A stretch of 43,723 nt of DNA, taken from contig CAZLXG010000009.1 in NCBI GenBank assembly GCA_964563585.1, forward strand, positions 1 through 43,723, read 5' to 3'. Below, piece by piece: positions 17,264-25,941 of this stretch. The notes beneath the pieces are model-generated. The model saw only the letters and a list, made by a program, of their open reading frames with translations. It did no database searches and was not told where the DNA came from. Source of the stretch: CAZLXG01 sp964563585 (GTDB lineage: Bacteria; Bacteroidota; Bacteroidia; Flavobacteriales; Flavobacteriaceae). Position numbers and translations under genes: made by a program. Every line of letters starts with the position of its first letter. Position 1 is the first letter of the stretch.

Positions 17264-17295
17264 CAAATATACTTTACATTATTAGATTATACAAA
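17264..17295 (-). promoter_or_regulatory. Promoter of the membrane protein-XRE operon
   Basis: On the minus strand: TTTG (17292-17295), 20 bases, then TATATTTG (17264-17271), a full match to the Bacteroidetes -33/-7 consensus, about 48 bases upstream of the ATG at 17215. A second TATATTTG at 17222-17229 is too close to the start codon. Confidence 0.65.
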
Positions 17296-17340
17296 TTTTT
17301 GTGTGATTTTTACAAATTCAAATAAATAAATCAGAAATTA

Positions 17341-20300
17341 TTACCTAACCAAACTAAAGTGACCACGATGCGTTTGAGAATTACCTTCGTTGTCTATCAA
17401 GTTTACAACAAACCAAAAATCTGAAACTCCAAGATTTTCACCATTAAAAGTACCATTCCACCCAGGACTTCCTGGCGTTAATTGTTTTATAAACTTCCCA
17501 TATCTATCATAAATAAATACCGTAGAATTCGACGCATATTCACTACCTAAACCTTGAATATTCCAAGTATCATTTTGCCCATCATTATTTGGTGTAAAAA
17601 ATCTAGGAAAGCCCATTACAAAAATGGGTAAACTTGCTGTACCACATCCGTTTTTATCTCTAACATATAGCGTATGATTTCCAGAAAAAATATGCTCAAA
17701 AAATGGATTATCTTTAAATGGTCCTGATTCATTATCTAAAGAAAACTCATAATCACCTATTCCAATACTTGAAGTGTTAATTGTGATAGAATTATTATCA
17801 GATAAATCTACTATGGTAACATCATCCGTTTCAATATTAGAAATTGCTGATTCAACCACATTGAAAGACACTGGAAACGATTGACAACCAAAAATAGAAG
17901 TAGCAACTACTGTATACGTGCCACCAACATTAACCGTTGCTGTTTCAGAATTACTAACTATAACATTGTTTTCGTTTACCCATACATAATTAAATACCCC
18001 TGTTGGATTAAATGTACCTAATGTAATTGCTTGACCATTTAAACAATAAATAGCTGTTTGTTCAACTTCAAATTCTGGTCTTGGATGAACTGTTAAAACT
18101 AAATGTGGCCCTATTCCAAAACATTCTCCGTTATCGTCACTTTCAACCCGAACATATAAAGTCTGAGAAAAAGGTGTTTCATTTATATAATTGGTTTGAT
18201 TTAAAATTTCATTCTCTTCTAATTGCGCATCATCAATATTTCTATAATAATGAACACTTAAATTTTGCCCTAACGGGAATTGACTTTCAAATAATGACGA
18301 AGCATCAGTTAAATCGAATACATGTAACCCATCTATTATATCATCGTTATCACAAGGTGTTAATTCTTCAATATAATTTGCAGGAAATGAAGTAGTAGAA
18401 ACTTCTAAATTTATAGTAGAAACTCTATAACAACCCGTATTAATATTCTCTACACGCACATATACTGTATTGCCTGTTTGGTTATTATATGGAGATGGGT
18501 TTAATACATTATTACCCATGTTTGCATCTACAACAGAATTGTAATACGTAAAATTAAAATCTGCTAAATTTTCATTTGTAATAACACTATTTATCTCATT
18601 CAAATTAAAATCTGTTAATGCGTCTGGAATTCCATCTTCATCACAATTTTTAAATACAATAGACGGTTGCGTAACTGGTAATGAATTCACGTGAATATCA
18701 ATTGACAAATCTGTATAACAAGTTGTACCAGCTACATTTTCAATTCTTACATAAATGGTTTGATTATTAGCAATTGTATTATCAAATGTATTTGGATTAG
18801 GTATTGTATTTGTATAAGCAGCGTCTAAAAAATATAAGATATTAAAACCTGTTGCTGCACTTCCATTTAATAAAATAGATTCGTTAAGTGTTAAATCAAA
18901 TTCAGAAATTCCATTAGTATCATTACCATCAAAATTAGTATCGCAAACTTCTAATTCAGGAATATCTGCAAGTAATACTGGAACGACTGTTTCGTAAACA
19001 ATAACATCTACAGCTAACCTAACTGGACTTTCGCAACCTTGTAATGTTTGTGCTGCAAAATATGTTGTTGATGCTAATACATCCAAATTACTCAAAATAT
19101 TTCCATCAACCGCAGCATCATACCAAATAATATCTGTTCCTGCTACAATAATATCAGTAATAATAGTATTTTCAATATCACAAAATGTTTGTAATGTGTT
19201 TCCTGTTGGAGTTGATACTTGCTGAATTGTAGCTGTTACTGCGGTTCTTGTAGTTGTTGTGCAACCATTTACAGTAGCATCTACATAGTAAGTAGTTGTT
19301 GTACTTAAAACTGGTGTAGAAAACGTTCCACCATTACCGATAGTTGGTCCACCAACAGCAGTTGCATACCATTGTACTGTGCCACCATCAGTTGCTGTTG
19401 CAAATAATTGGGCTGAACCACCAAAACAAACTAAATCTTCAGTGATTGAATCTATAATTGGAATTGGTTTTATAATTGCAGTTACTTGTGTTCTTGCGCC
19501 ATCTAAACATCCATTTACCGATGCTAACACATAATAACTAGTAGTTGTATTTATTACGGGTGTTGTATAGGTTAATCCCGTATAAACTTGATTTCCTCCC
19601 GTTAAAGCATCAAACCAAATAACACTTCCCATTGATGGTGTTGCACTTAAATTCACATTTCCTAAACCACAAATTTCATTTTCGGTTACAGAATCAATGG
19701 CTGGAATAGTAATTTTTGTACTTGCAGAAATATCAATAACTGGGTCACCTGGCATACCTCCATATTCAACAATATAACCCTTAGGCTGATATGCACCACT
19801 AGTATTTCCTGTATTAGATAAATCATTCCAAGATCCAGCAATACCAATTCCAGGAGCAGTAACATGCGCATAATCTTCATTACCTGCTTGATTGGGTTCA
19901 GCGGTATTCCAATTTGCATAGTTAGGTGTAGTACCATTAATTCCTCCATTCCAAAATACTAATCCATTTTCTGGACCAGTAACCCATTTCCAAACTCCTT
20001 CAGTTTGTGCATCACTTCCTCCAATCCATCCAGCACCAGCAGCTTGTTCTCCAGACAATTGAGCTTCTTCAGCAGATGTGATAGTTGCTAAATAACCCTC
20101 TAATCCAAAATACGTTCTTGCTGCTGCTGCATCTCTTGCATTAGTCCAAGTTATACCTATGTCAGCAACATACTCATAATAATGCCCTGTAGATGGCAAA
20201 TAATTAGCGTCACCAATTGTAAATGAAAAATATTTTTCTCCCGAAATATTAGCTGAACTACTTTCAAAAACCACATCATTAACAGCAACAATAAGATCTG

Positions 20301-20631
20301 AATAAGTAATAAGAGAACCGCCTGTTCCTGCAAAAGATAATTTCCCTTCGGAAGCATTCCATGTAGCAATAATATTTGGGTGACTTCCTAATAAAATTAA
20401 TTGATCTTGCCCATTAACATAACCTGTAGATATTTGAATATGTAATGCTTCTACCTCTGTATCATCAGGATCTATAATATCAAAACTTGTAGTAACATTA
20501 ATTTGAGAAAGTGGACAATAAATTTGATTACCTATAGCATCTAACATTGGTGGTACATTTGCTTGCGACCAACTAAGATTTATGCTAAAAACAAAAACCA
20601 CTAATGCATTAAAGAAAAATTTATAAGTCAA
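17341..20631 (-). CDS. T9SS type B cargo protein with C-type lectin-like domain and Ig-like repeats
   Basis: This 1096-residue protein is secreted by the type IX system. Order: signal peptide (to LSWSQ, residue 22); a cadherin-like beta region (about 30-150); a C-type lectin-like domain (about 150-295) with GYLATITSAEEAQ, GWIGGSD, EPNQAGNEDYA and SWND; then several Ig-like/PKD-like repeats (VCFGGSAQLFATATDGGTVQW type, about 300-545) and CDxNxDG-bearing repeats ending IYVRIEN (about 560-870). The last 90 residues (FPRFFTPNNDGQNDTWNI...) are the gliding motility-associated C-terminal signal. The lectin-like domain suggests binding of sugars or proteins outside the cell. It is transcribed from between itself and the glycosyltransferase gene. 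Confidence 0.93.
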   Translation of the reverse strand: MTYKFFFNALVVFVFSINLSWSQANVPPMLDAIGNQIYCPLSQINVTTSFDIIDPDDTEVEALHIQISTGYVNGQDQLILLGSHPNIIATWNASEGKLSFAGTGGSLITYSDLIVAVNDVVFESSSANISGEKYFSFTIGDANYLPSTGHYYEYVADIGITWTNARDAAAARTYFGLEGYLATITSAEEAQLSGEQAAGAGWIGGSDAQTEGVWKWVTGPENGLVFWNGGINGTTPNYANWNTAEPNQAGNEDYAHVTAPGIGIAGSWNDLSNTGNTSGAYQPKGYIVEYGGMPGDPVIDISASTKITIPAIDSVTENEICGLGNVNLSATPSMGSVIWFDALTGGNQVYTGLTYTTPVINTTTSYYVLASVNGCLDGARTQVTAIIKPIPIIDSITEDLVCFGGSAQLFATATDGGTVQWYATAVGGPTIGNGGTFSTPVLSTTTTYYVDATVNGCTTTTRTAVTATIQQVSTPTGNTLQTFCDIENTIITDIIVAGTDIIWYDAAVDGNILSNLDVLASTTYFAAQTLQGCESPVRLAVDVIVYETVVPVLLADIPELEVCDTNFDGNDTNGISEFDLTLNESILLNGSAATGFNILYFLDAAYTNTIPNPNTFDNTIANNQTIYVRIENVAGTTCYTDLSIDIHVNSLPVTQPSIVFKNCDEDGIPDALTDFNLNEINSVITNENLADFNFTYYNSVVDANMGNNVLNPSPYNNQTGNTVYVRVENINTGCYRVSTINLEVSTTSFPANYIEELTPCDNDDIIDGLHVFDLTDASSLFESQFPLGQNLSVHYYRNIDDAQLEENEILNQTNYINETPFSQTLYVRVESDDNGECFGIGPHLVLTVHPRPEFEVEQTAIYCLNGQAITLGTFNPTGVFNYVWVNENNVIVSNSETATVNVGGTYTVVATSIFGCQSFPVSFNVVESAISNIETDDVTIVDLSDNNSITINTSSIGIGDYEFSLDNESGPFKDNPFFEHIFSGNHTLYVRDKNGCGTASLPIFVMGFPRFFTPNNDGQNDTWNIQGLGSEYASNSTVFIYDRYGKFIKQLTPGSPGWNGTFNGENLGVSDFWFVVNLIDNEGNSQTHRGHFSLVR

Positions 20632-20701
20632 AGTTATTTCTTTTTTAAGCTTATAAAACTAATGATTAAAAGGTTGTTTTTTTAATAAAACCGACAAGGC
20701 G

Positions 20702-21940
20702 TTAGTTTTTTCCTTTTTCCTCAATCCACTTGCTCATAAACTTGGTGCTTTGCATAGAATGATGATGAAGCATACTTCCTGTGAAGTTGTTGAGTCGTTT
20801 ATTTTGAAGTTGTTTTATTGTTTCTTCAATTTTGAATATTAGTTTTTCTTGGAATTCTTTTTTATTGAATCGATTATTAATCACATGAAACCCATTTTTC
20901 TGTTTTTCTTTCCAAAGTGATTCATCATTATATAATTGAATTGCTTTATTAGCAAATTCTTGCGAATTATTTTCTATAAACCCGTTAGGCATAAATTCAC
21001 CAAACACGCCTTCTGCTCCAATAGAAGTTGTAACACAAAGAGTTCCATTTTGCATAGCATCAACCAATTTACCTTTTAAACCTGCACCAAAACGAATTGG
21101 CACTAAACAAACTTTCGCTTGCTGCATAACTTTATTAACATCATTAGCAAATCCTTTTATAAAAAACCTCTCTTTCGGATTATTTAATTGATTTACTTTT
21201 TGTGAAGCATACGAACCGTAAATATGCATTTCGGCTTTTGGCAATTGTTTTTTAATTAAGGGCCAAATCGTTTCTTTTAAATATAAAACCGCATTATAAT
21301 TAGGTTCATGCAAAAAACTCCCAATAGTAATAAAATGATTTCGTTCGTTAAATCCTGAAAGATTTTCTATGCTTTCTTTTGAAATATTATCTAACATAAA
21401 TGGTAAGTACATTAAAAGTGATACATCAACTTTAAATTGATTTTTTAATATTTCCATTTCAGCTTCCGAAATAATCAAACTTAAATCACTTCTATAAATA
21501 CTTGCTATTTCTCGTTTTGCAGTATCGTTAAACAAATACGATTCATCAAAAGACTTCTCATCTTTAAAAGCTTGTTGTCTTCCTTTTCGTAAACAATGTA
21601 AATCTTCGGTATCTAATATTCGTAAAGCATTCGGGCATTGTTCTGCAACACGCCAACCAAACTGTTCTTCAATTATAAAGCGATCAAATAACACAATATT
21701 TGGATTCAAGTTTCTAACAAAAGCATCGAAACTAGAATTATTTAATTCAATATTTACCTGAGAAACATCTATACTTTTAAGGTTAAAAGCATTATCACTT
21801 TTAGCACATGCACTTGCGAAAGTAATTTTATAATTTTGAGATTGAAAAGTTTCAATCAATTGCATCATTCTATACCCTGCCGCAGAACTTTTTGGTTCAG
21901 GCCATACAAAACCAATGATTAATATTTTTTTTATCGCCAC
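20702..21940 (-). CDS. Glycosyltransferase, GT-B fold (family 1/4-like)
   Basis: This 412-residue protein probably transfers a sugar from a nucleotide donor in cell-surface glycan synthesis. The N terminus (KKILIIGFVWPEPKSSAAGYRM) is the acceptor-side Rossmann strand with the Gly-rich turn. The C-terminal half has FITIGSFLHEPNYNAVLYL and the donor-binding RFGAGLKGKLVDAMQNGTLCVTTSIGAEG. The start is a GTG at 21940; the first ATG lies about 24 codons in, past the conserved strand, so GTG is chosen. The GTG lies inside an ATTCGTGTATTCGTGGC sequence that looks like a dispersed repeat, so the exact start is uncertain. The substrate is unknown. Confidence 0.85.
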   Translation of the reverse strand: MAIKKILIIGFVWPEPKSSAAGYRMMQLIETFQSQNYKITFASACAKSDNAFNLKSIDVSQVNIELNNSSFDAFVRNLNPNIVLFDRFIIEEQFGWRVAEQCPNALRILDTEDLHCLRKGRQQAFKDEKSFDESYLFNDTAKREIASIYRSDLSLIISEAEMEILKNQFKVDVSLLMYLPFMLDNISKESIENLSGFNERNHFITIGSFLHEPNYNAVLYLKETIWPLIKKQLPKAEMHIYGSYASQKVNQLNNPKERFFIKGFANDVNKVMQQAKVCLVPIRFGAGLKGKLVDAMQNGTLCVTTSIGAEGVFGEFMPNGFIENNSQEFANKAIQLYNDESLWKEKQKNGFHVINNRFNKKEFQEKLIFKIEETIKQLQNKRLNNFTGSMLHHHSMQSTKFMSKWIEEKGKN

Positions 21941-21979
21941 GAATACACGAATATTTTTATTTTTATAAATATTTTAATG

Positions 21980-22007
21980 CGATTTCTCACATGCGCTCGA
22001 AAATGAC
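21980..22007. repeat. Degenerate short repeat (GATTTCTC...CGAAAATGAC type)
   Basis: CGATTTCTCACATGCGCTCGAAAATGAC lies between the glycosyltransferase and the haem-binding gene. It has the same design as the CAGATTGC...GCAATGAC repeats (a GATT-start and an ATGAC-end) but a different core. From memory, sequences of the form GTCATTTCGA...GAGAAATC are common intergenic repeats in Bacteroidetes. Confidence 0.4.
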
Positions 22008-22038
22008 TGCTTACTTCGACTAAATACGACCATCTTTT

Positions 22039-22512
22039 TTATTCTGGTTTTGGCATCAAACTATACTTTATTCGTACTTGTTTTGCCCAATCTATAACAG
22101 ATTTAATTTGCGCATCGGTAAGTTTTGCTTCAGTATGCGTCCAAGTATAAGATGGTAATGGCATTTCTTTTTCTTCAACCATTTCAATAATTTCATCAAA
22201 CTTATGGTCTTTTCTTTTTTCAGAATTTCCAACCCAATCAGAAAAATTAAGCTCATCTTTTCCGTCCTCTACATGTTCTGCCATCCAATAATTTATAGGT
22301 GTAATTTTATTATACCAAGGGTATCGTGTTACATCACTATGACAATCATAACAGGTTTGTTGTAATATTAATTTTACGTCTTTAGACGGATTAGTTTCAG
22401 CTAAAAATGCATCAATAGATGTTAAATTTCCTTCATTTTTTTCTGGACCAAAAAACTGTGCAATTACAAATGCAATAAGTAATATTAAAAGTATCTTTTT
22501 TATAATCTTCAT
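22039..22512 (-). CDS. Haem-binding domain protein (single CxxCH)
   Basis: This 157-residue protein has an N-terminal hydrophobic helix (about 4-21) that would act as a signal peptide or anchor. Its haem attachment motif is CYDCHSD (CxxCH near residues 54-58), followed by TRYPWYNKITPINYWMAEHVEDG, the signature of the Haem_bd family. A Met in EKEMPLPSY could be the distal ligand. It is likely a periplasmic mono-haem protein that takes part in electron transfer or haem sensing. It is divergent from the HEAT-like gene, with 37 bases between starts. The glycosyltransferase lies downstream after a repeat-bearing gap, so co-transcription is uncertain. Confidence 0.88.
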   Translation of the reverse strand: MKIIKKILLILLIAFVIAQFFGPEKNEGNLTSIDAFLAETNPSKDVKLILQQTCYDCHSDVTRYPWYNKITPINYWMAEHVEDGKDELNFSDWVGNSEKRKDHKFDEIIEMVEEKEMPLPSYTWTHTEAKLTDAQIKSVIDWAKQVRIKYSLMPKPE

Positions 22513-22549
22513 TTTGATTAATTTTAGAACTTAAAAATAGGAAAACCTT

Positions 22550-23116
22550 TTGACTACAGAGCAATTATATGAAGAATTAAATTACGTGAATCATTCTCGT
22601 GAAAAACGACTACACTATGCTAATTTAGTAATTGATAATCCTGATTTAATACCAAAACTGTTAGAAATCTTATTTATGGTTGATAATAAAATATCGCCTC
22701 GTGCAGCTTGGGTTTTTGAATTTATGTCTGGTGAAAATTTAGAAACTATTATTCCATATTTAGATACATTTACAGAGAATATTCATAAAGTGCATTTAGA
22801 TTCCGCAGTTCGTCCTGTTGCAAAAGTATGCGAATATTTAGCAAAAGCTTATTACTCCAAAACAGAAAATAAAATTAAAAACGAGTTACTTCCGAAGCAT
22901 AAAGAAAAAATTATTGAAACCTGTTTTGATTATATGATTAATGATGAAAAAATCGCACCTAAAGCCTACTCAATGAACACCTTATTTTTGTTTGGGCAAG
23001 ATTACGATTGGATTCACCCAGAGTTGGCTTTAATTTTAGAACGTGACTTTCAAATGCAAAGTTTTGGGTTTAAAGCAAGAGCAAAACATATTTTAAAAAA
23101 ATTGAAGAAAAATTAA
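22550..23116 (+). CDS. HEAT-repeat-like helical protein next to purB
   Basis: This 188-residue all-helical protein has repeating pairs such as LIPKLLEILFMVDNKISPRAAW, LETIIPYLDTF and ARAKHILKKLKKN, suggesting an alpha-solenoid. No catalytic motif is seen. It lies directly before purB in the same orientation; from memory, homologues in this position are sometimes mislabelled adenylosuccinate lyase, but it has none of that enzyme's motifs. The only reasonable start is TTG at 22550, since the next ATG is over 40 codons in and past conserved-looking sequence. A promoter-like TATCTTTG between it and purB suggests purB is also transcribed separately. Confidence 0.7.
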   Translation: MTTEQLYEELNYVNHSREKRLHYANLVIDNPDLIPKLLEILFMVDNKISPRAAWVFEFMSGENLETIIPYLDTFTENIHKVHLDSAVRPVAKVCEYLAKAYYSKTENKIKNELLPKHKEKIIETCFDYMINDEKIAPKAYSMNTLFLFGQDYDWIHPELALILERDFQMQSFGFKARAKHILKKLKKN

Positions 23117-23135
23117 AAAAACTTAAAACTTCTAG

Positions 23136-23167
23136 TTTCTGTCTTCCAGCTAAAAAAACTATCTTTG
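23136..23167 (+). promoter_or_regulatory. Probable purB promoter
   Basis: TATCTTTG (23160-23167) fits the -7 consensus about 26 bases upstream of the purB ATG. The -33 region has only a weak TTTCT at the right distance. Confidence 0.4.
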
Positions 23168-23193
23168 AAGCTTCTAAAAAAACAACATACAAC

Positions 23194-24537
23194 ATGCCAT
23201 TATCATCACTCAACGCCATCTCTCCAATTGATGGACGATATAGAAATAAAGTTAGCGAATTAGCACCGTATTTTTCTGAAAAAGCACTTATTAAATATCG
23301 TGTTTTAGTTGAAATTGAATACTTTATTGCACTTTGCGAAATCCCATTACCTCAACTAAAAAACGTTGATTCAACTGTTTTTGATGATTTAAGAGCAATT
23401 TATAACGATTTTTCTACAGAAGATGCTTTAGCAATTAAGAAAATAGAAAACGTTACTAATCATGATGTTAAGGCTGTTGAATATTTTATAAAAGAAAAAT
23501 TTGATGCTTTAAGCTTATCTCAATACAAAGAATTTATTCACTTCGGATTAACTTCTCAAGACATAAATAACACAGCAATTCCTTTAAGCATTAAGGATGC
23601 TATGAATGATGTTTATGTGCCAGAATATTTTATAATTCTTGAAAAATTAAAAACCTTATCTAAAGATTGGGCTGCTATTCCAATGCTTGCAAGAACGCAT
23701 GGGCAACCAGCTTCTCCTACTCGATTAGGAAAAGAAATTGAAGTTTTTGTAGTGCGTTTAGAAGAACAATTTAATTTATTAAATGATATACCAAGTGCAG
23801 CAAAATTTGGTGGTGCAACTGGTAATTTTAATGCACACCATGTAGCTTATCCAGATATTGACTGGAAAGCTTTTGGTAGTAGTTTTGTACAAGAAAAATT
23901 AGGCTTACAACACTCGTTTCCAACTACACAAATTGAACACTACGACCATATGGCAGCTTTGTTTGATTGCTTAAAACGTATTAATACAATTATTATAGAT
24001 TTAGATAGAGATATTTGGACTTACGTTTCAATGGAATATTTTAAACAAAAAATTAAAGCTGGCGAAGTTGGTAGTTCTGCCATGCCACATAAAGTAAACC
24101 CAATAGATTTTGAAAATAGCGAAGGAAACTTAGGTATGGCAAATGCTATTTTTGAGCATTTATCGGCAAAACTTCCTGTGTCTAGATTGCAACGAGATTT
24201 AACCGATAGTACTGTTTTAAGGAATGTTGGCGTGCCTTTAGGACATACATTAATTGGTTTTAAATCAACTTTAAAAGGATTGGAAAAATTGCTTTTAAAT
24301 GAAGCTAAATTTGCTGAAGATTTAGAGAATAATTGGGCGGTTGTTGCTGAAGCTATTCAAACTATTTTACGTAGAGAAAGTTATCCTAATCCGTACGAAG
24401 CTTTAAAAGGATTGACTAGAACAAATTCAAAAATAAATCAAGATTCTATTTCAAATTTTATTGATACCTTAGATGTTTCTAACGCAATAAAAGAGGAACT
24501 AAAACGTATTACACCTAGTAATTATACTGGAATTTAA
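23194..24537 (+). CDS. purB: Adenylosuccinate lyase
   Basis: This 447-residue enzyme catalyses two fumarate-releasing steps of purine synthesis: SAICAR to AICAR, and adenylosuccinate to AMP. The signature loop GSSAMPHKVNP is at residues 293-303 and carries the catalytic Ser. H169 in LARTHGQPASPT and HFGLTSQDINNTA (117-129) complete the fumarase/aspartase-superfamily active site. The opening LNAISPIDGRYRNKV is typical of the E. coli-type PurB. The gene appears complete, with its own promoter-like element. A short membrane protein gene follows after nine bases. Confidence 0.97.
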   Translation: MPLSSLNAISPIDGRYRNKVSELAPYFSEKALIKYRVLVEIEYFIALCEIPLPQLKNVDSTVFDDLRAIYNDFSTEDALAIKKIENVTNHDVKAVEYFIKEKFDALSLSQYKEFIHFGLTSQDINNTAIPLSIKDAMNDVYVPEYFIILEKLKTLSKDWAAIPMLARTHGQPASPTRLGKEIEVFVVRLEEQFNLLNDIPSAAKFGGATGNFNAHHVAYPDIDWKAFGSSFVQEKLGLQHSFPTTQIEHYDHMAALFDCLKRINTIIIDLDRDIWTYVSMEYFKQKIKAGEVGSSAMPHKVNPIDFENSEGNLGMANAIFEHLSAKLPVSRLQRDLTDSTVLRNVGVPLGHTLIGFKSTLKGLEKLLLNEAKFAEDLENNWAVVAEAIQTILRRESYPNPYEALKGLTRTNSKINQDSISNFIDTLDVSNAIKEELKRITPSNYTGI

Positions 24538-24546
24538 TTTCTAAAA

Positions 24547-24738
24547 ATGATTAACGACAAACAATCTTTAATGCTTTGTGGCTTATTAGCTGCTGGTCTT
24601 TTTATTTCTGGAATACTAGATATACTAAAAAACTTTGTTGTTTTAACAATTTTAACTCTTATTTTTTTGACTATTGTTATTAATATTTTCTACACCACTT
24701 TAGGTAAAAAAAAGGAAGAAGAAAAAGATGAAGCATAA
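24547..24738 (+). CDS. Small membrane protein of unknown function
   Basis: This 63-residue protein has two hydrophobic helices (about 9-27 and 30-50) and a charged KKKEEEKDEA tail in the cytoplasm. It starts nine bases after the purB stop and is followed by a terminator, so it is probably co-transcribed with purB. No family is recognised. Confidence 0.65.
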   Translation: MINDKQSLMLCGLLAAGLFISGILDILKNFVVLTILTLIFLTIVINIFYTTLGKKKEEEKDEA

Positions 24739-24739
24739 A

Positions 24740-24769
24740 AAAACTCCGAGGCGGCAACCTCAGAGTTTT
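24740..24769. terminator. Bidirectional terminator between convergent genes
   Basis: AAAACTCCGAGG (24740-24751) pairs with CCTCAGAGTTTT (24758-24769) with a single mismatch and a 6-base loop. A and T runs on both sides let it serve the purB unit and the ECF operon arriving from the other strand. Confidence 0.8.
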
Positions 24770-24791
24770 ACTATTAACATTTCTATAAATT

Positions 24792-25334
24792 TTATTTAAA
24801 GAAATTCATAAAACTTTGAATTTCAGACTCATCAACTTTAGCATTTTGCATTGCGCTCACTAAAGTCACCATTTTATCTGGACTCATATCATCTCCTAAT
24901 ATTCGAACAATTCCAAAACCGAACTCTTTAGCTGTTCCAAAAACTATAACCTCATCAGCCTCTTCATCTGTACCAATATATTTTACAATAATCTTATTTC
25001 CTCTATCACTAAATTCTATAAGATCTTGATACTTTTCATCACTTAAAATAGTTTTAACTTTTGCTAATTCTGCTTTAAACGTTTCGGTATTAGTATCATC
25101 TGTTTTATAACCTAAAAAGTTTAATTTACTTACCGAATTAAACGCTTCGGTTTGCTCTTCAGTAAAATTAGTTTTATCAATTTTCACCATTGATATTGGT
25201 ATATCTTGTGTTATAAAACTGACTTCCTCTTGATTATCTACATAGTAGCGTTGTAAACTTACGCCATCATTACAGCTTACCAATGTAACCGCTAAAAATA
25301 AGGTTAATACAATATATTTGATTGTTCGTTGCAT
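24792..25334 (-). CDS. DUF4252 lipoprotein
   Basis: This 180-residue protein has a lipoprotein signal peptide with lipobox LVSC (Cys about residue 21). The mature part has the DUF4252 pattern: an initial helix, FTEEQTEAFNSVSKLNFLGY, a DKYQDLIEF-type central segment, a strand pair (IIVKYIGTDEEADEVIVFG) and a closing GFGIVRILGDDMSPDKMVTLVSAM. It is the last gene of the sigma-factor operon, 17 bases after the previous DUF4252 gene. The family is common next to ECF sigma factors in Flavobacteriia. Its biochemical role is unknown; a periplasmic target or sensor of the sigma pathway is inferred. Confidence 0.88.
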   Translation of the reverse strand: MQRTIKYIVLTLFLAVTLVSCNDGVSLQRYYVDNQEEVSFITQDIPISMVKIDKTNFTEEQTEAFNSVSKLNFLGYKTDDTNTETFKAELAKVKTILSDEKYQDLIEFSDRGNKIIVKYIGTDEEADEVIVFGTAKEFGFGIVRILGDDMSPDKMVTLVSAMQNAKVDESEIQSFMNFFK

Positions 25335-25351
25335 GATTGATGCTGTATTAA

Positions 25352-25939
25352 TTAGTTCTTTTTCTTTAAATGTTGTCCACCTGGTATATTCATTTTTGCA
25401 GTAAGTTTAGAGATTTCGTTTAAATCTATATCTCCAGTAAGTGATACTATAACGGTTTCTATTTTTCGTTGCTCACCATTAATCTCTATACCTTCACCCT
25501 TCATAGCTTTATCAATACCTTTTACAAATATTAAAAGCTCTTTAACATGGTCATCATCTTTTCCTTCTTTTATATAAAAGATCACTTCTGTTCCATCATC
25601 TTTTACTTCCATTAATTCTTCTAAAGAACTAGAACGTGATTTTACCCATTTAGAAATATCTGCTGCTATAGCTTTATTATCGGTAATAATTGTTTTAAAA
25701 CTCGTGATACTTTTCACCATATCTATATAAGATTTAGCTTCTGCGTCTTCAACATCTATACCCATTTTTGCTATCATTTGAAACATTTTAGGCTTAATTG
25801 ACACATAAGTTACATCCGAATTGTCGCTGTATTTATCAAAGACATTGCTTTGCGCCATTCCTGTTAATGGTAATAACATAAGTGCCATTACGAATACTAT
25901 TATTGATTTTTTCATTTTATTTGTTTTTATTGTTTTCAT
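25352..25939 (-). CDS. DUF4252 secreted protein
   Basis: This 195-residue protein has a Sec signal peptide (LLPLTGMAQ; no lipobox Cys), unlike its lipoprotein paralogue downstream. The DUF4252 core is clear: FDKYSDNSDVTYVSIKPKMF, IKEGKDDDHVKELLIFVKGID and a final VIVSLTGDIDLNEISKL. An internal ATG eight codons in (MKKSIIVF) gives a more normal signal peptide and could be the true start. It follows the anti-sigma-position gene with almost no gap, so the operon is tight. It differs from its paralogue mainly in anchoring: one is lipid-bound and the other free or processed. Confidence 0.85.
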   Translation of the reverse strand: MKTIKTNKMKKSIIVFVMALMLLPLTGMAQSNVFDKYSDNSDVTYVSIKPKMFQMIAKMGIDVEDAEAKSYIDMVKSITSFKTIITDNKAIAADISKWVKSRSSSLEELMEVKDDGTEVIFYIKEGKDDDHVKELLIFVKGIDKAMKGEGIEINGEQRKIETVIVSLTGDIDLNEISKLTAKMNIPGGQHLKKKN

Positions 25940-25941
25940 TA

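Noticed and set aside
22550..23116. Labelling the gene before purB as a second adenylosuccinate lyase
   Set aside because: It has none of the lyase motifs and is an all-helical 188-residue protein; only its position suggests that name.
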